Positions 36,924-44,079 of a stretch of 64,000 nt of DNA are shown piece after piece. The notes beneath the pieces were generated by a model. That model was not told the DNA's origin. It made no database searches and worked only from the letters and a program-made list of their open reading frames with translations. This DNA is from Ensifer aridi. Lineage in GTDB: Bacteria > Pseudomonadota > Alphaproteobacteria > Rhizobiales > Rhizobiaceae. The position numbers and the translations under genes are program-made. The stretch spans positions 124,001 to 188,000 of the forward strand of contig NZ_LUAV01000007.1 in the NCBI RefSeq assembly GCF_002078505.1, read 5' to 3'. How positions within the stretch are numbered: position 1 is the first letter of the stretch; each line of letters begins with the position of its first letter.

Positions 36924-37766
36924 GTGCAACAGCCTGACCTCCAGATCCTCGCAACTCTGCGGGAGACCGATCGTGATCGCTATCTGGCGTGCCTGCTTTC
37001 ACCGCCGGAAAAGCGGCATTCGCTCGCGGCACTTTACGCGTTCTACGCGGAAATTGCCCGTGTGCGCGACGTGATACACGAGCCGCTGCCAGGGGAAATC
37101 CGGCTGCAATGGTGGCGCGACATTCTTGCGAACGAGCAGTCGGACGGCGCGGGTCATCCGCTGGCAGGGGCTCTTCTGCGTTGCATTCGCGAACACCGCC
37201 TGCCTGTCGCCGTGCTGCAGAATATGATCGATGCGCGCATTTTCGATCTCTACGACGATCCGATGCAGGACCGCTCGGCCTTGGAGGGGTATGCCGGTGA
37301 AACAGCTTCGGCGCTGATCCAACTTTCCTCGCTGATCCTCGATCCGGAGAAGGCGCCGAACTCGGCAGAGGCAGCCGGGCATGCCGGCGTCGCCCAGACG
37401 ATCGCCGGCCTTTTGCTGCTTCTGCCGATTCATTCGCGGCGCGGCCAGGTCTACTTTCCCGCGGAGCTTTTGAGTGCGACCGGCCTCGACAGGGAAACCT
37501 GGCTCGCCGGCCGCGATGCGGACGCGATCGGAAGAGCAATTCGCGCGTTTTGCGGTCTCGGTCGCGACCACCTCGCCGAAGCGCGCAAGGGCGCGAAGTC
37601 GATCTCGGCGCGGAATTTCTCCGCTTTCATCCCGGTCGCGCTGGCCGAGCCGGTGTTCGATCGGGCGGAGGCCGCCGGAGCTCAAATCCTCCGCCATCCG
37701 ATGCAGCCGCCGCAATGGCAGCGGCAATGGCGGATGTGGCGGGCGAGCCGGCGTCGGCAATTTTAG
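36924..37766 (+). CDS. Squalene/phytoene synthase-like protein, homologue of complex I assembly factor NDUFAF6
   Basis: About 280 residues with the squalene/phytoene synthase fold (LYAFYAEIARVRDVI, EIRLQWWRD, YAGETASALIQLSSL). The aspartate-rich DxxxD motifs of active prenyl synthases are not evident, as in NDUFAF6 (C8orf38), a mitochondrial complex I assembly factor. The start is a GTG: 36924 has AGGGG 8 bases upstream; 36906 would overlap the previous stop but lacks a ribosome site. A true carotenoid or hopanoid synthase is less likely, with no pathway genes nearby. Confidence 0.8.
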   Translation: MQQPDLQILATLRETDRDRYLACLLSPPEKRHSLAALYAFYAEIARVRDVIHEPLPGEIRLQWWRDILANEQSDGAGHPLAGALLRCIREHRLPVAVLQNMIDARIFDLYDDPMQDRSALEGYAGETASALIQLSSLILDPEKAPNSAEAAGHAGVAQTIAGLLLLLPIHSRRGQVYFPAELLSATGLDRETWLAGRDADAIGRAIRAFCGLGRDHLAEARKGAKSISARNFSAFIPVALAEPVFDRAEAAGAQILRHPMQPPQWQRQWRMWRASRRRQF

Positions 37767-37880
37767 CTGAAGAAAATATGAGACTCCGTGCTCGTAACCA
37801 CCGGTAGTCAACGCTGGCGCAAGTCTCGCTGGATATAGCTCTCGTCTACCGGATTCCTGCCGCTCTGAGGGACCCATGTG

Positions 37881-38348
37881 ATGCTTTGGTTGTTGCTCTT
37901 GGCCGTGATCGTCGCCGTCGGGGCGTTCTACATGCGCATGAACGCGCGCGCCGAGCGCGACGCCGAGAATCCGGATGCCGGCTCGGCCATCGTCGAATTC
38001 GGCCGCGCCTTCCCGGACGAAGCGATCCGGGCTCTGCATTCGACTACCGACAGGAAAGCGATCTTTCTGCGCCTGCACGATGGCAAGGCCGGCTTCATCC
38101 AGTCGCACGGCACCCATTATGTCTGCCACGTCATTCACCCCGGCAAGGTCCGGGTCAATACATCCGAGAGTGGGCGAGGGCTGATCGTTCACTTCCCGGA
38201 CTTCGCCTATCTGGACAACGCCTTCGAATTTCAGACTGCCGCCGAGGCAGCCGAGGTCTCCCTGTGGCTGCTCGGCAGCTTCGGCCCCAGGTCGGAGCTC
38301 GAGGACGTGCCGTCCGAGGCCGCGCAGACGGCGCAGACGATCGATTGA
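37881..38348 (+). CDS. Membrane-anchored conserved protein of unknown function
   Basis: 155 residues. An N-terminal TM helix (about 2-17, LWLLLLAVIVAVGAFYM) is followed by a soluble domain rich in beta-type sequence (IRALHSTTDRKAIFLRL, THYVCHVIHPGKVRV, LIVHFPDFAYLDN). No family was recognised. GAGGGA supports the ATG at 37881 (a GTG at 37878 is possible). It is 114 bp after the NDUFAF6-like gene, same strand, and convergent with trmFO. Confidence 0.75.
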   Translation: MLWLLLLAVIVAVGAFYMRMNARAERDAENPDAGSAIVEFGRAFPDEAIRALHSTTDRKAIFLRLHDGKAGFIQSHGTHYVCHVIHPGKVRVNTSESGRGLIVHFPDFAYLDNAFEFQTAAEAAEVSLWLLGSFGPRSELEDVPSEAAQTAQTID

Positions 38349-38389
38349 ATCAATTGCGGGGCCTTGCGGCCCGGCAATTCTCGTCCAAG

Positions 38390-39811
38390 TCAGGCCGGCT
38401 TTCCGAGCCAGCCTGCGCAGTCGCTGAGAGCGCGCGACGCCATCGCCTGCTTCTTCGCGAGCGCTTTCTCCTTGCCGCGGAAGCGCTTGGCGCCGTCCGG
38501 TTTCGTGAGCGCGCCGGGCTCCAGAGGCGGGAATAGGCCAAAGTTGATGTTCATCGGTTGGAACGATCGTTTGCCCGGTTCGTCTTCTGAAACGATATGC
38601 CCGCCGGTGATGTGATTGAGCAGCGCACCGAATGCCGTCGTCACAGGTGGCAGGGAAGGGGCTTCACCCTTGCGTTCCGCTGCGGCGAAACGGCCGGCGA
38701 GCAGGCCGATGCTGGCACTCTCGACATAGCCTTCGCAGCCGGTGATCTGCCCGGCGAAACGCAGGCCGGGTCTGGATTTGAGCGTGAGCGACTTGTCGAG
38801 CAGGGTCGGCGAATTGATATAGGTGTTGCGGTGCAGGCCGCCGAGTCTTGCAAACTCGGCGTTCTCGAGGCCGGGGATCATCCGGAAGACTTCCCCTTGC
38901 GCGCCGTATTTCAGCTTCGTCTGGAAGCCGACCATGTTGTAGAGCGTGCCAAGCGCGTTGTCCTGACGGAGCTGCACCACCGCATAGGGCTTGACTGAAG
39001 GATTGTGCGCATTGGTGAGTCCCATCGGCTTCATCGGTCCGTGACGCAGCGTCTCGCGACCGCGTTCTGCCATTACTTCGATCGGCAGGCAGCCATCGAA
39101 ATAGGGCGTCCCTTCCCACTCCTTGAAGCCCGTCTTGTCACCGGCTATCAGCGCATCCACGAAGGCGTTGTACTGCTCTTCCGTCAGCGGGCAGTTGATG
39201 TAGTCCTTGCCCGTGCCGCCGGGGCCGACCTTATCGTAGCGCGACTGATACCAGCAGACGTTCATATCGATGGTGTCGGCATAGACGATCGGTGCGATCG
39301 CGTCGAAGAAGGCGAGCGCATCGGCACCGGTCTCCTGGCGGATAGCCTCGGCAAGATCGGGTGCTGTGAGCGGGCCCGTCGCGATAATGGCGAGATCCCA
39401 CTCCTTCGGCGGCAGGCCGCGCAGTTCCTCGCGTACGACCGTGATAAGCGGGTGGTTTTCGATCGCGGCGCTGACGGCCTGCGAAAAGCCGTCGCGATCG
39501 ACCGCAAGCGCGCCGCCGGCAGGTACCTGGTGGCGATCGGCTGATTGCATGATGAGTGAGCCTGCGAGGCGCATTTCCGCGTGGAGCACGCCGACGGCAT
39601 TGCTGGTCGCATCGTCCGAGCGGAAGGAGTTGGAGCAGACGAGCTCGGCGAGGCCATCGGTCTTGTGCGCATCCGTGCCGCGCACACCGCGCATCTCATG
39701 CAGAATGACCGGTATGCCCGCCTCGGCGATCTGCCAGGCGGCTTCCGATCCCGCAAGGCCGCCGCCGATGACATGGATGGGCGAATAGGACGAAGATGTA
39801 TTCATGTTCAT
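38390..39811 (-). CDS. trmFO: TrmFO, folate/FAD-dependent tRNA (m5U54) methyltransferase
   Basis: 473 residues. The FAD-binding GxGxxG motif is [15 protein letters not shown] (near the N-terminus); family blocks [12 protein letters not shown] (catalytic-region Cys), [14 protein letters not shown] and [23 protein letters not shown] (second Cys) are all present. TrmFO makes ribothymidine at tRNA position 54 using methylene-THF instead of SAM. AGGAAG six bases upstream sets the ATG at 39811; 39805 is a second in-frame ATG. Confidence 0.95.
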   Translation of the reverse strand: MNMNTSSSYSPIHVIGGGLAGSEAAWQIAEAGIPVILHEMRGVRGTDAHKTDGLAELVCSNSFRSDDATSNAVGVLHAEMRLAGSLIMQSADRHQVPAGGALAVDRDGFSQAVSAAIENHPLITVVREELRGLPPKEWDLAIIATGPLTAPDLAEAIRQETGADALAFFDAIAPIVYADTIDMNVCWYQSRYDKVGPGGTGKDYINCPLTEEQYNAFVDALIAGDKTGFKEWEGTPYFDGCLPIEVMAERGRETLRHGPMKPMGLTNAHNPSVKPYAVVQLRQDNALGTLYNMVGFQTKLKYGAQGEVFRMIPGLENAEFARLGGLHRNTYINSPTLLDKSLTLKSRPGLRFAGQITGCEGYVESASIGLLAGRFAAAERKGEAPSLPPVTTAFGALLNHITGGHIVSEDEPGKRSFQPMNINFGLFPPLEPGALTKPDGAKRFRGKEKALAKKQAMASRALSDCAGWLGKPA

Positions 39812-39844
39812 GCGCGGCTTCCTATCACAGCCGCAACGCGCTTC

Positions 39845-39876
39845 CAAGAAACGAAAACGGCGCCCGAAGGCGCCGT
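39845..39876 (-). terminator. Terminator of the first DUF1127 gene
   Basis: On the minus strand an 8 bp perfect stem ACGGCGCC/GGCGCCGT closes a TTCG tetraloop (39857-39876), followed by TTTCGTTTCTTGG. It starts 27 bp after the DUF1127 stop and ends about 30 bp before the trmFO start. Confidence 0.85.
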
Positions 39877-39903
39877 CTTGGAGGTCCGTGTTGTTCGTTC
39901 CGA

Positions 39904-40047
39904 TTAGCGGAAGGAACGGGCCGCGATGTTGCGGATATCGTAGCGGGTGATGCCGATATCGTTGAGAGCGTGGTTGGACAGGCTGCCGAGCTCGGCAACG
40001 GTACGGCGGTAGTTGATCCAGCTTTTTGCGATGCGAATCGGGTTCAT
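39904..40047 (-). CDS. DUF1127 small protein (first copy)
   Basis: 47 residues, basic: [10 protein letters not shown] ... [19 protein letters not shown] ... RSFR. The [11 protein letters not shown] block is the DUF1127 signature. Too short for most gene callers, but it has AAGA/GAGG-type purines before the ATG, a private UUCG terminator and a paralogue next door. DUF1127 proteins are small Arg-rich regulators or RNA-linked proteins in alphaproteobacteria, several tied to sRNAs or to phosphate and sugar physiology (for example CcaF1 in Rhodobacter). The function here is unknown. Confidence 0.9.
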   Translation of the reverse strand: MNPIRIAKSWINYRRTVAELGSLSNHALNDIGITRYDIRNIAARSFR

Positions 40048-40490
40048 GGTCTTTTCCTCAAGATCGGTTTGTCGCGACAGTGATTGTCTGCGTCGTTGAG
40101 GTTCTTATACGCTTGTCTAATTGGAAGATGGAGTGCAAAGAAAATGCAGCTGCTATGCATTTGTGCACTGCATCGCCAATTTCGTGAGCATCAAGGCGCT
40201 GTCGCCCGAAAAAGCATCATGCATTAGGAGTTGATTAAATGCGAGGTTCGGCGCCTAACCCCATTGCTTAGCTACGTTTTCAGTGCCCGGCGTAGAGCGT
40301 TTCAGAAGAAGCCGTATGGGAATGTTGCAGCGCACTGAATCGCGTTCCGGGACGACACCTCATCCGCCTTTCGCTTATGCGAAAGGACGCGTCCTGATAG
40401 GCCTCAAATAGGGATGAAAAAAGAAAAACGCCCGCCGGCAGAACCGGAAGGCGTTTTTGAAAAGGCTGTTAGCCTGCGAAGCTTTGATGC
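40048..40490. other. 440 bp between the two DUF1127 genes: upstream motif, hairpins, no gene
   Basis: Holds the leader of the first DUF1127 gene. Around 40144-40176 there is a cluster of ATGCA/TGCAT half-sites (minus strand GGCGATGCAG, then ATGCAT), and TATAAG at about 40106-40111 on the minus strand could be a -10 box. A perfect 8 bp hairpin CCTTTCGC-TTAT-GCGAAAGG lies at 40367-40386 and has no assigned role. The terminator of the second DUF1127 gene is at the right end. Confidence 0.5.
40414..40458 (-). terminator. Terminator of the second DUF1127 gene
   Basis: Minus-strand stem AAAAACGCC/GGCGTTTTT (40450-40458 with 40424-40432), with an inner CCGG/CCGG pair, then CTTTTTT. It starts 33 bp after the DUF1127 stop. 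Confidence 0.85.
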
Positions 40491-40634
40491 TTACTTGATC
40501 GCCTGACGGGCAACGTAGGGAATGTCGCCGCGGCCGATGCCGAGATCGTTCAGCTCACGGTCGGTCATGCGGCCGAGTTCGTTGCAGGTCTGACGATACT
40601 TGCGCCAGTTGTTGAAAGAACGTGCGAGGTTCAT
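40491..40634 (-). CDS. DUF1127 small protein (second copy)
   Basis: 47 residues, paralogous to the copy at 39904: MNLARSFNNWRKYRQ ... LGRMTDRELNDLGIGRGDI ... ARQAIK. LNDLGIGRGDIP is the DUF1127 signature. AGGAAAGGAATAGGATC gives a strong ribosome site, and a T-tailed terminator follows. Its upstream region shares the GCGATGCAG ... ATGCAT motif with the first copy. It is the first gene transcribed after the sRNA at 41008-40877 on the same strand. Confidence 0.92.
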   Translation of the reverse strand: MNLARSFNNWRKYRQTCNELGRMTDRELNDLGIGRGDIPYVARQAIK

Positions 40635-40725
40635 GATCCTATTCCTTTCCTAGGGTCGTTTGCCAGCGCTCTATCTCTCTTGCTGGCCGCCATCTTGTGG
40701 TTTGAAATATAATCGATTTGAACCG

Positions 40726-40788
40726 GATAAACAGAGACATTGCTGCATCGCACCCATGCATACGCTGCATCGCTTTTTCTGCTGTTAA
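40726..40788 (-). promoter_or_regulatory. Shared ATGCA motif upstream of the second DUF1127 gene
   Basis: On the minus strand the region reads GCGATGCAGCGTATGCATGG, then GTGCGATGCAGC, so GCGATGCAG occurs twice around a central ATGCAT. The other DUF1127 gene has GCGATGCAG followed by ATGCAT in its leader (40144-40176). A common LysR- or MarR-type operator is a reasonable guess; which regulator binds is unknown. Confidence 0.45.
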
Positions 40789-40876
40789 CTGGATTCTAAC
40801 GCTTCTTCATTGTGCGAGCGCTCGCTGAAGACGATGAGCTGCCCGGAAGGTGAAAGCGCAGCAGGGGCGGAGGGCA

Positions 40877-41008
40877 CAAAACACAACACCCGCCGGGGAG
40901 GAGGACCGGCGGGCGTTGCTTGTTCTGATTGGCAATCGGGAGGAGGAGCGTTGCCAATCCGCATCGGGGAGCGCTGGGAGGAGGAGTGCGCCGCCCCCGA
41001 TCGATGAC
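40877..41008 (-). ncRNA. Alpha-r14-type (NfeR1-like) trans-acting sRNA with three anti-Shine-Dalgarno loops
   Basis: About 130 nt. Three successive minus-strand hairpins each put CTCCTCC in the loop. Hairpin 1: ATCGGGG/CCCCGAT plus GCGC/GCGC (41001-40963), loop ACTCCTCCTCCCA. Hairpin 2: perfect 9 bp GATTGGCAA/TTGCCAATC (40959-40927), loop CGCTCCTCCTCCCGA. Hairpin 3: 11 bp stem (40916-40886), loop TCCTCCTCC, then GTTGTGTTTTG as terminator. A promoter CTCTAC-17 bp-CATTAT (41043-41015) sits just upstream. This layout matches the Rhizobiales alpha-r14 family (S. meliloti NfeR1 and relatives), whose loops pair with mRNA ribosome sites. Overlapping ORFs are not coding. Confidence 0.85.
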
Positions 41009-41014
41009 TGGAAG

Positions 41015-41043
41015 ATAATGTGTGCGACCGGACTTGGGTAGAG
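41015..41043 (-). promoter_or_regulatory. Predicted sigma-70 promoter of the alpha-r14-type sRNA
   Basis: Minus strand -35 CTCTAC (41043-41038), 17 bp spacer, -10 CATTAT (41020-41015), placing the start near 41008. It resembles the rhizobial CTTGAC/CTATAT consensus at 4 of 6 and 4 of 6 positions. Confidence 0.5.
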
Positions 41044-41400
41044 TACAGGCCGAATGGCAATCATGCGCCAAGCGCATGGCTCCGCGACCCGATGGCCGAA
41101 AGTGCCACAATATTGTTCATCAGGATCGCGTCGCGTGTTGCGGTGCGGAAATTTGGACAAAGAGACGCCCGCCGCCCGCATCGAGCGCTAGATGGTTGTC
41201 CGACCCCATCATGCGGGACCAAAGGAGTGGCGGCATTGTCGTGTGCGACGTCGTTGCATTTTCCCTTTGATCCCGTGGAAACGAGTGATATAGAGACGCC
41301 GCGCTCGGGAAGCCCTGTGCCTTCGCACGTCCAGAACATCCGCGGCATTCCGCTGATTTGGTCTTGCAGGAATGCGATCGGGCAGTGCGATCGTCTGAAC
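41044..41400. other. Intergenic region between the sRNA and tRNA-Leu
   Basis: About 360 bp without a supported gene. A plus-strand promoter, CTTTGA (41265-41270), 17 bp, ATATAG (41288-41293), would transcribe tRNA-Leu with a leader of about 100 nt. The overlapping ORFs here have no ribosome sites or family resemblance. Confidence 0.45.
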
Positions 41401-41485
<85 letters not shown>

Positions 41486-41659
41486 GGACGATATCGCGGC
41501 CACGCGTCGATATTCGACGTTGAGGGGGGCAGGCGAGGTGCCATTTTGCTTGCAAAGCGGTTGGAATTGCGTAAAGCCACTCCCGGCAAATGGATCGGCT
41601 CACGTGCTCGCCAAGCCTTTTCGGGAAGAGCACAGTCAACGTGAAATGAAGGTTTGAAC

Positions 41660-43135
41660 ATGCAGGTTATCGAAACGCTCGCTCAAGGGCTGAAGCGCGA
41701 ACTCAAGGTCGTCATTCCGGCCGATGAAATGGAAGCTCGGATGAATGAGCGTCTGGCCGAGGTGAAGGATCGCGTTCGCATCAATGGCTTCCGTCCGGGC
41801 AAGGTCCCGGTTGCGCACCTGAAAAAGGTTTATGGCAAGTCGATCATGGCCGATCTCGTAAACGAGATCGTTCGTGAAAAGCCGACCGAAATCCTGACGA
41901 GCCGCGGCGAGAAGTCGGCTACCCAGCCGGAAGTCGCGATGACCGAGGACGAGGCCGAAGCCAACAAGATCCTGGCGGCCGAAGCCGATTTCGAATTCAC
42001 GGTTGCTTACGAGATCATCCCGGCCATCGAACTCAAGGACGTGAGCGGCATCAAGGTCACGCGCGAAGTCGTCGACATCAGCGATGAAGAGGTCAACGAA
42101 CAGATCCTGCGCATCGCCGAAAGCGCCCGCACCTATGAATCGAAGAAGGGCAAGGCCGAAAATGGCGACCGCGTCACGATCGACTATCTCGGCAAGGTCG
42201 ACGGCGTAGCCTTCGACGGCGGCAAGGACGAAGATGCGGAGCTGGTGCTTGGCTCCAATCGCTTCATCCCGGGCTTCGAGGAGCAGCTCGTCGGCGCCAA
42301 GGCTGGCGACGAAAAGACCATCACGGTCACGTTCCCCGCAGATTATCCGGCAGCCAACCTGGCCGGCAAGGAAGCGACCTTCGACATCACCGTGAAGGAT
42401 GTCGCTGCCGCCGCTCCGCTCGAGATCAATGACGAACTGGCAACGAAGCTCGGCCTCGAATCCGTCGACAAGCTGAAGGAAATCGTCCGCGGCCAGATTG
42501 AAAGCCAATATGGCTCGGTTACCCGTCAGAAGGTCAAGCGTCAGCTCCTCGACCAGCTCGACGAACTCTACCAGTTCGAGACGCCGGAGCGCCTGGTCAA
42601 TGCCGAGTTCGAGAATATCTGGCGTCAGGTCAACACCGACCTCGATCAGGCCGGCAAGACCTTCGCTGATGAAGACACGACTGAAGAGGACGCGCGCGCC
42701 GAATATCGCAAGCTCGCAGAGCGCCGGGTCCGCCTCGGCCTCGTTCTCTCCGAAATCGGCGAGAAGGCCGGCGTCCAGGTGAGCGATGACGAGATGCAGC
42801 GCTCGCTGTTCGAACAGCTCCGCCAGTTCCCGGGCCAGGAGAAGCAGATCCTCGACTACTTCCGGAACACCCCCGGCGCCGCTGCCTCGCTGCGCGCACC
42901 GCTCTTCGAAGAAAAGGTCGTCGACCACCTGCTGACCGAAGTCTCCGTGACCGACAAGAAGGTCTCGAAGGACGCGCTGATGGCCGAGGACGAAGCAGAC
43001 GACAAGCCGGCCAAGAAGGCACCGGCGAAGAAGAAGACTGCAGCCAAGGCGGAAACCGCCGAAGGCGAAGAAGCCGCTCCGACGAAGAAGAAGGCTCCGA
43101 CCAAGAAGAAGGCAGCGGACGAGAGCGCCGAGTAA
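41660..43135 (+). CDS. tig: Trigger factor
   Basis: 491-residue ribosome-bound chaperone and peptidyl-prolyl isomerase. The ribosome-binding signature is GFRPGKVP (about 46-53); the FKBP-type PPIase domain (about 155-245) contains [14 protein letters not shown] and [11 protein letters not shown]; the C-terminal chaperone arms follow. The tail (from about 445) is Lys/Ala-rich ([13 protein letters not shown]), as in other rhizobia. GAAGG eight bases before the ATG at 41660 sets the start. A strong terminator follows. Confidence 0.97.
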   Translation: MQVIETLAQGLKRELKVVIPADEMEARMNERLAEVKDRVRINGFRPGKVPVAHLKKVYGKSIMADLVNEIVREKPTEILTSRGEKSATQPEVAMTEDEAEANKILAAEADFEFTVAYEIIPAIELKDVSGIKVTREVVDISDEEVNEQILRIAESARTYESKKGKAENGDRVTIDYLGKVDGVAFDGGKDEDAELVLGSNRFIPGFEEQLVGAKAGDEKTITVTFPADYPAANLAGKEATFDITVKDVAAAAPLEINDELATKLGLESVDKLKEIVRGQIESQYGSVTRQKVKRQLLDQLDELYQFETPERLVNAEFENIWRQVNTDLDQAGKTFADEDTTEEDARAEYRKLAERRVRLGLVLSEIGEKAGVQVSDDEMQRSLFEQLRQFPGQEKQILDYFRNTPGAAASLRAPLFEEKVVDHLLTEVSVTDKKVSKDALMAEDEADDKPAKKAPAKKKTAAKAETAEGEEAAPTKKKAPTKKKAADESAE

Positions 43136-43160
43136 CCGGATTTGCTGTTTGGAACTTGTG

Positions 43161-43191
43161 AGGCCCTGCCGCGCGGCAGGGCCTTTTTTGT
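43161..43191 (+). terminator. Rho-independent terminator of tig
   Basis: A 24 bp perfect palindrome (43161-43184; arms AGGCCCTGCCGC/GCGGCAGGGCCT) runs into TTTTTTG, 25 bp after the tig stop. It could also serve the opposing EEP gene. Confidence 0.9.
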
Positions 43192-43209
43192 TTTCGGCGC
43201 CGGCGCTTG

Positions 43210-44013
43210 TTACCGAAGGTCGAGCAACAGGGGGCGATGGTCCGAAATCTCGGGCTGCTTCACGACGTCGAAGCGAATGACATCGACATCTTCGGTCACC
43301 AGCATGTAGTCGGCGAAGCGACCATCTTTGGAATAGTGCGAGGTGCGTGTGTCAGAATGTCCGTGCGAAACGACGAGATCGGACAAGCCAAGCCGACCAA
43401 GCGATCGAAAGGTGGCGCTATCGGGTAGGACATTGAAGTCGCCGCAAACAATCAAGCGCTCGTTGCCCGGCCAGCCCTCTTCGATAAGGCTGACCAGCGC
43501 TTCCGCCTGGGCGTGGCGTGCCGGGCTGTCTGCCTTGCCATTCAGCTCCCGGAGACCATGCATGTGGGCGATGGTAACTGCTGTTCCGGCCTTCTGATCG
43601 AAGAGCCGGATGCAGTGGGCGTTGCGAGGGCGCGGATGGGCACCCCAGCCGCGATGCGAAAATGCGCCGTGCACGAAGCCTAGCGCTTGACCGATGACGG
43701 GAAACGAACGGCGCACGAATGTCGCCAACCCGAACTGGGAAAGGACCACACGTTCGCCGTCGAAGAGCTCACCGCATGCGGTCGGGCAGAAAAAGCCGTC
43801 ATAGTCCGGAAGCAAAGTGCAGATTTCGTCGAAGAGATGGGCGCGCTGCGGCAGTTCGACGTCGCCGTCGCGGTAGAGCAGCCAATCTGCCGAGCTCCCG
43901 GAAGAGCGCACGACTTCCTGCAGGCACAGCACATCCGCGTCGACATATGCGAGATATTCCATGAGCGGTGCATGGAGCCTGCCGCCCCAGGTATTGAGAG
44001 AAACGATCCGCAT
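43210..44013 (-). CDS. Endonuclease/exonuclease/phosphatase (EEP) family hydrolase
   Basis: 267 residues of the DNase I-like superfamily: MRIVSLNTWGGRLH (Asn), VLCLQEVV (metal Glu), VTIAHMHGL, IVCGDFNVLPDS (Asp/Asn) and the closing ISDHRPLLLDL (catalytic His). The substrate cannot be told from sequence; sphingomyelinase-like, phosphatase and nuclease roles all occur in this family. The tandem ATGs (44016, 44013) follow AGGTGAG; spacing favours 44013. It converges with tig. Confidence 0.85.
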   Translation of the reverse strand: MRIVSLNTWGGRLHAPLMEYLAYVDADVLCLQEVVRSSGSSADWLLYRDGDVELPQRAHLFDEICTLLPDYDGFFCPTACGELFDGERVVLSQFGLATFVRRSFPVIGQALGFVHGAFSHRGWGAHPRPRNAHCIRLFDQKAGTAVTIAHMHGLRELNGKADSPARHAQAEALVSLIEEGWPGNERLIVCGDFNVLPDSATFRSLGRLGLSDLVVSHGHSDTRTSHYSKDGRFADYMLVTEDVDVIRFDVVKQPEISDHRPLLLDLR

Positions 44014-44079
44014 CATCTCACCTGTTCAGCTCGTTGCCCGGCTGAGGCTATCTCTGCGCCATGTTGTTGCTCGCAAGCG

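Noticed and set aside
40239..40271. 10-codon ORF after AGGAG (possible leader peptide)
   Set aside because: It has a good ribosome-like site but no downstream plus-strand gene to regulate.
40785..41181. Minus-strand ORFs of 91, 104 and 124 residues over the sRNA
   Set aside because: They span inverted repeats and a terminator, lie in overlapping frames, have no ribosome sites, and the three-hairpin RNA explains the sequence.
43161..43184. 24 bp perfect palindrome as a protein-binding site
   Set aside because: It is followed by six T residues right after tig, so a terminator is the simpler reading.
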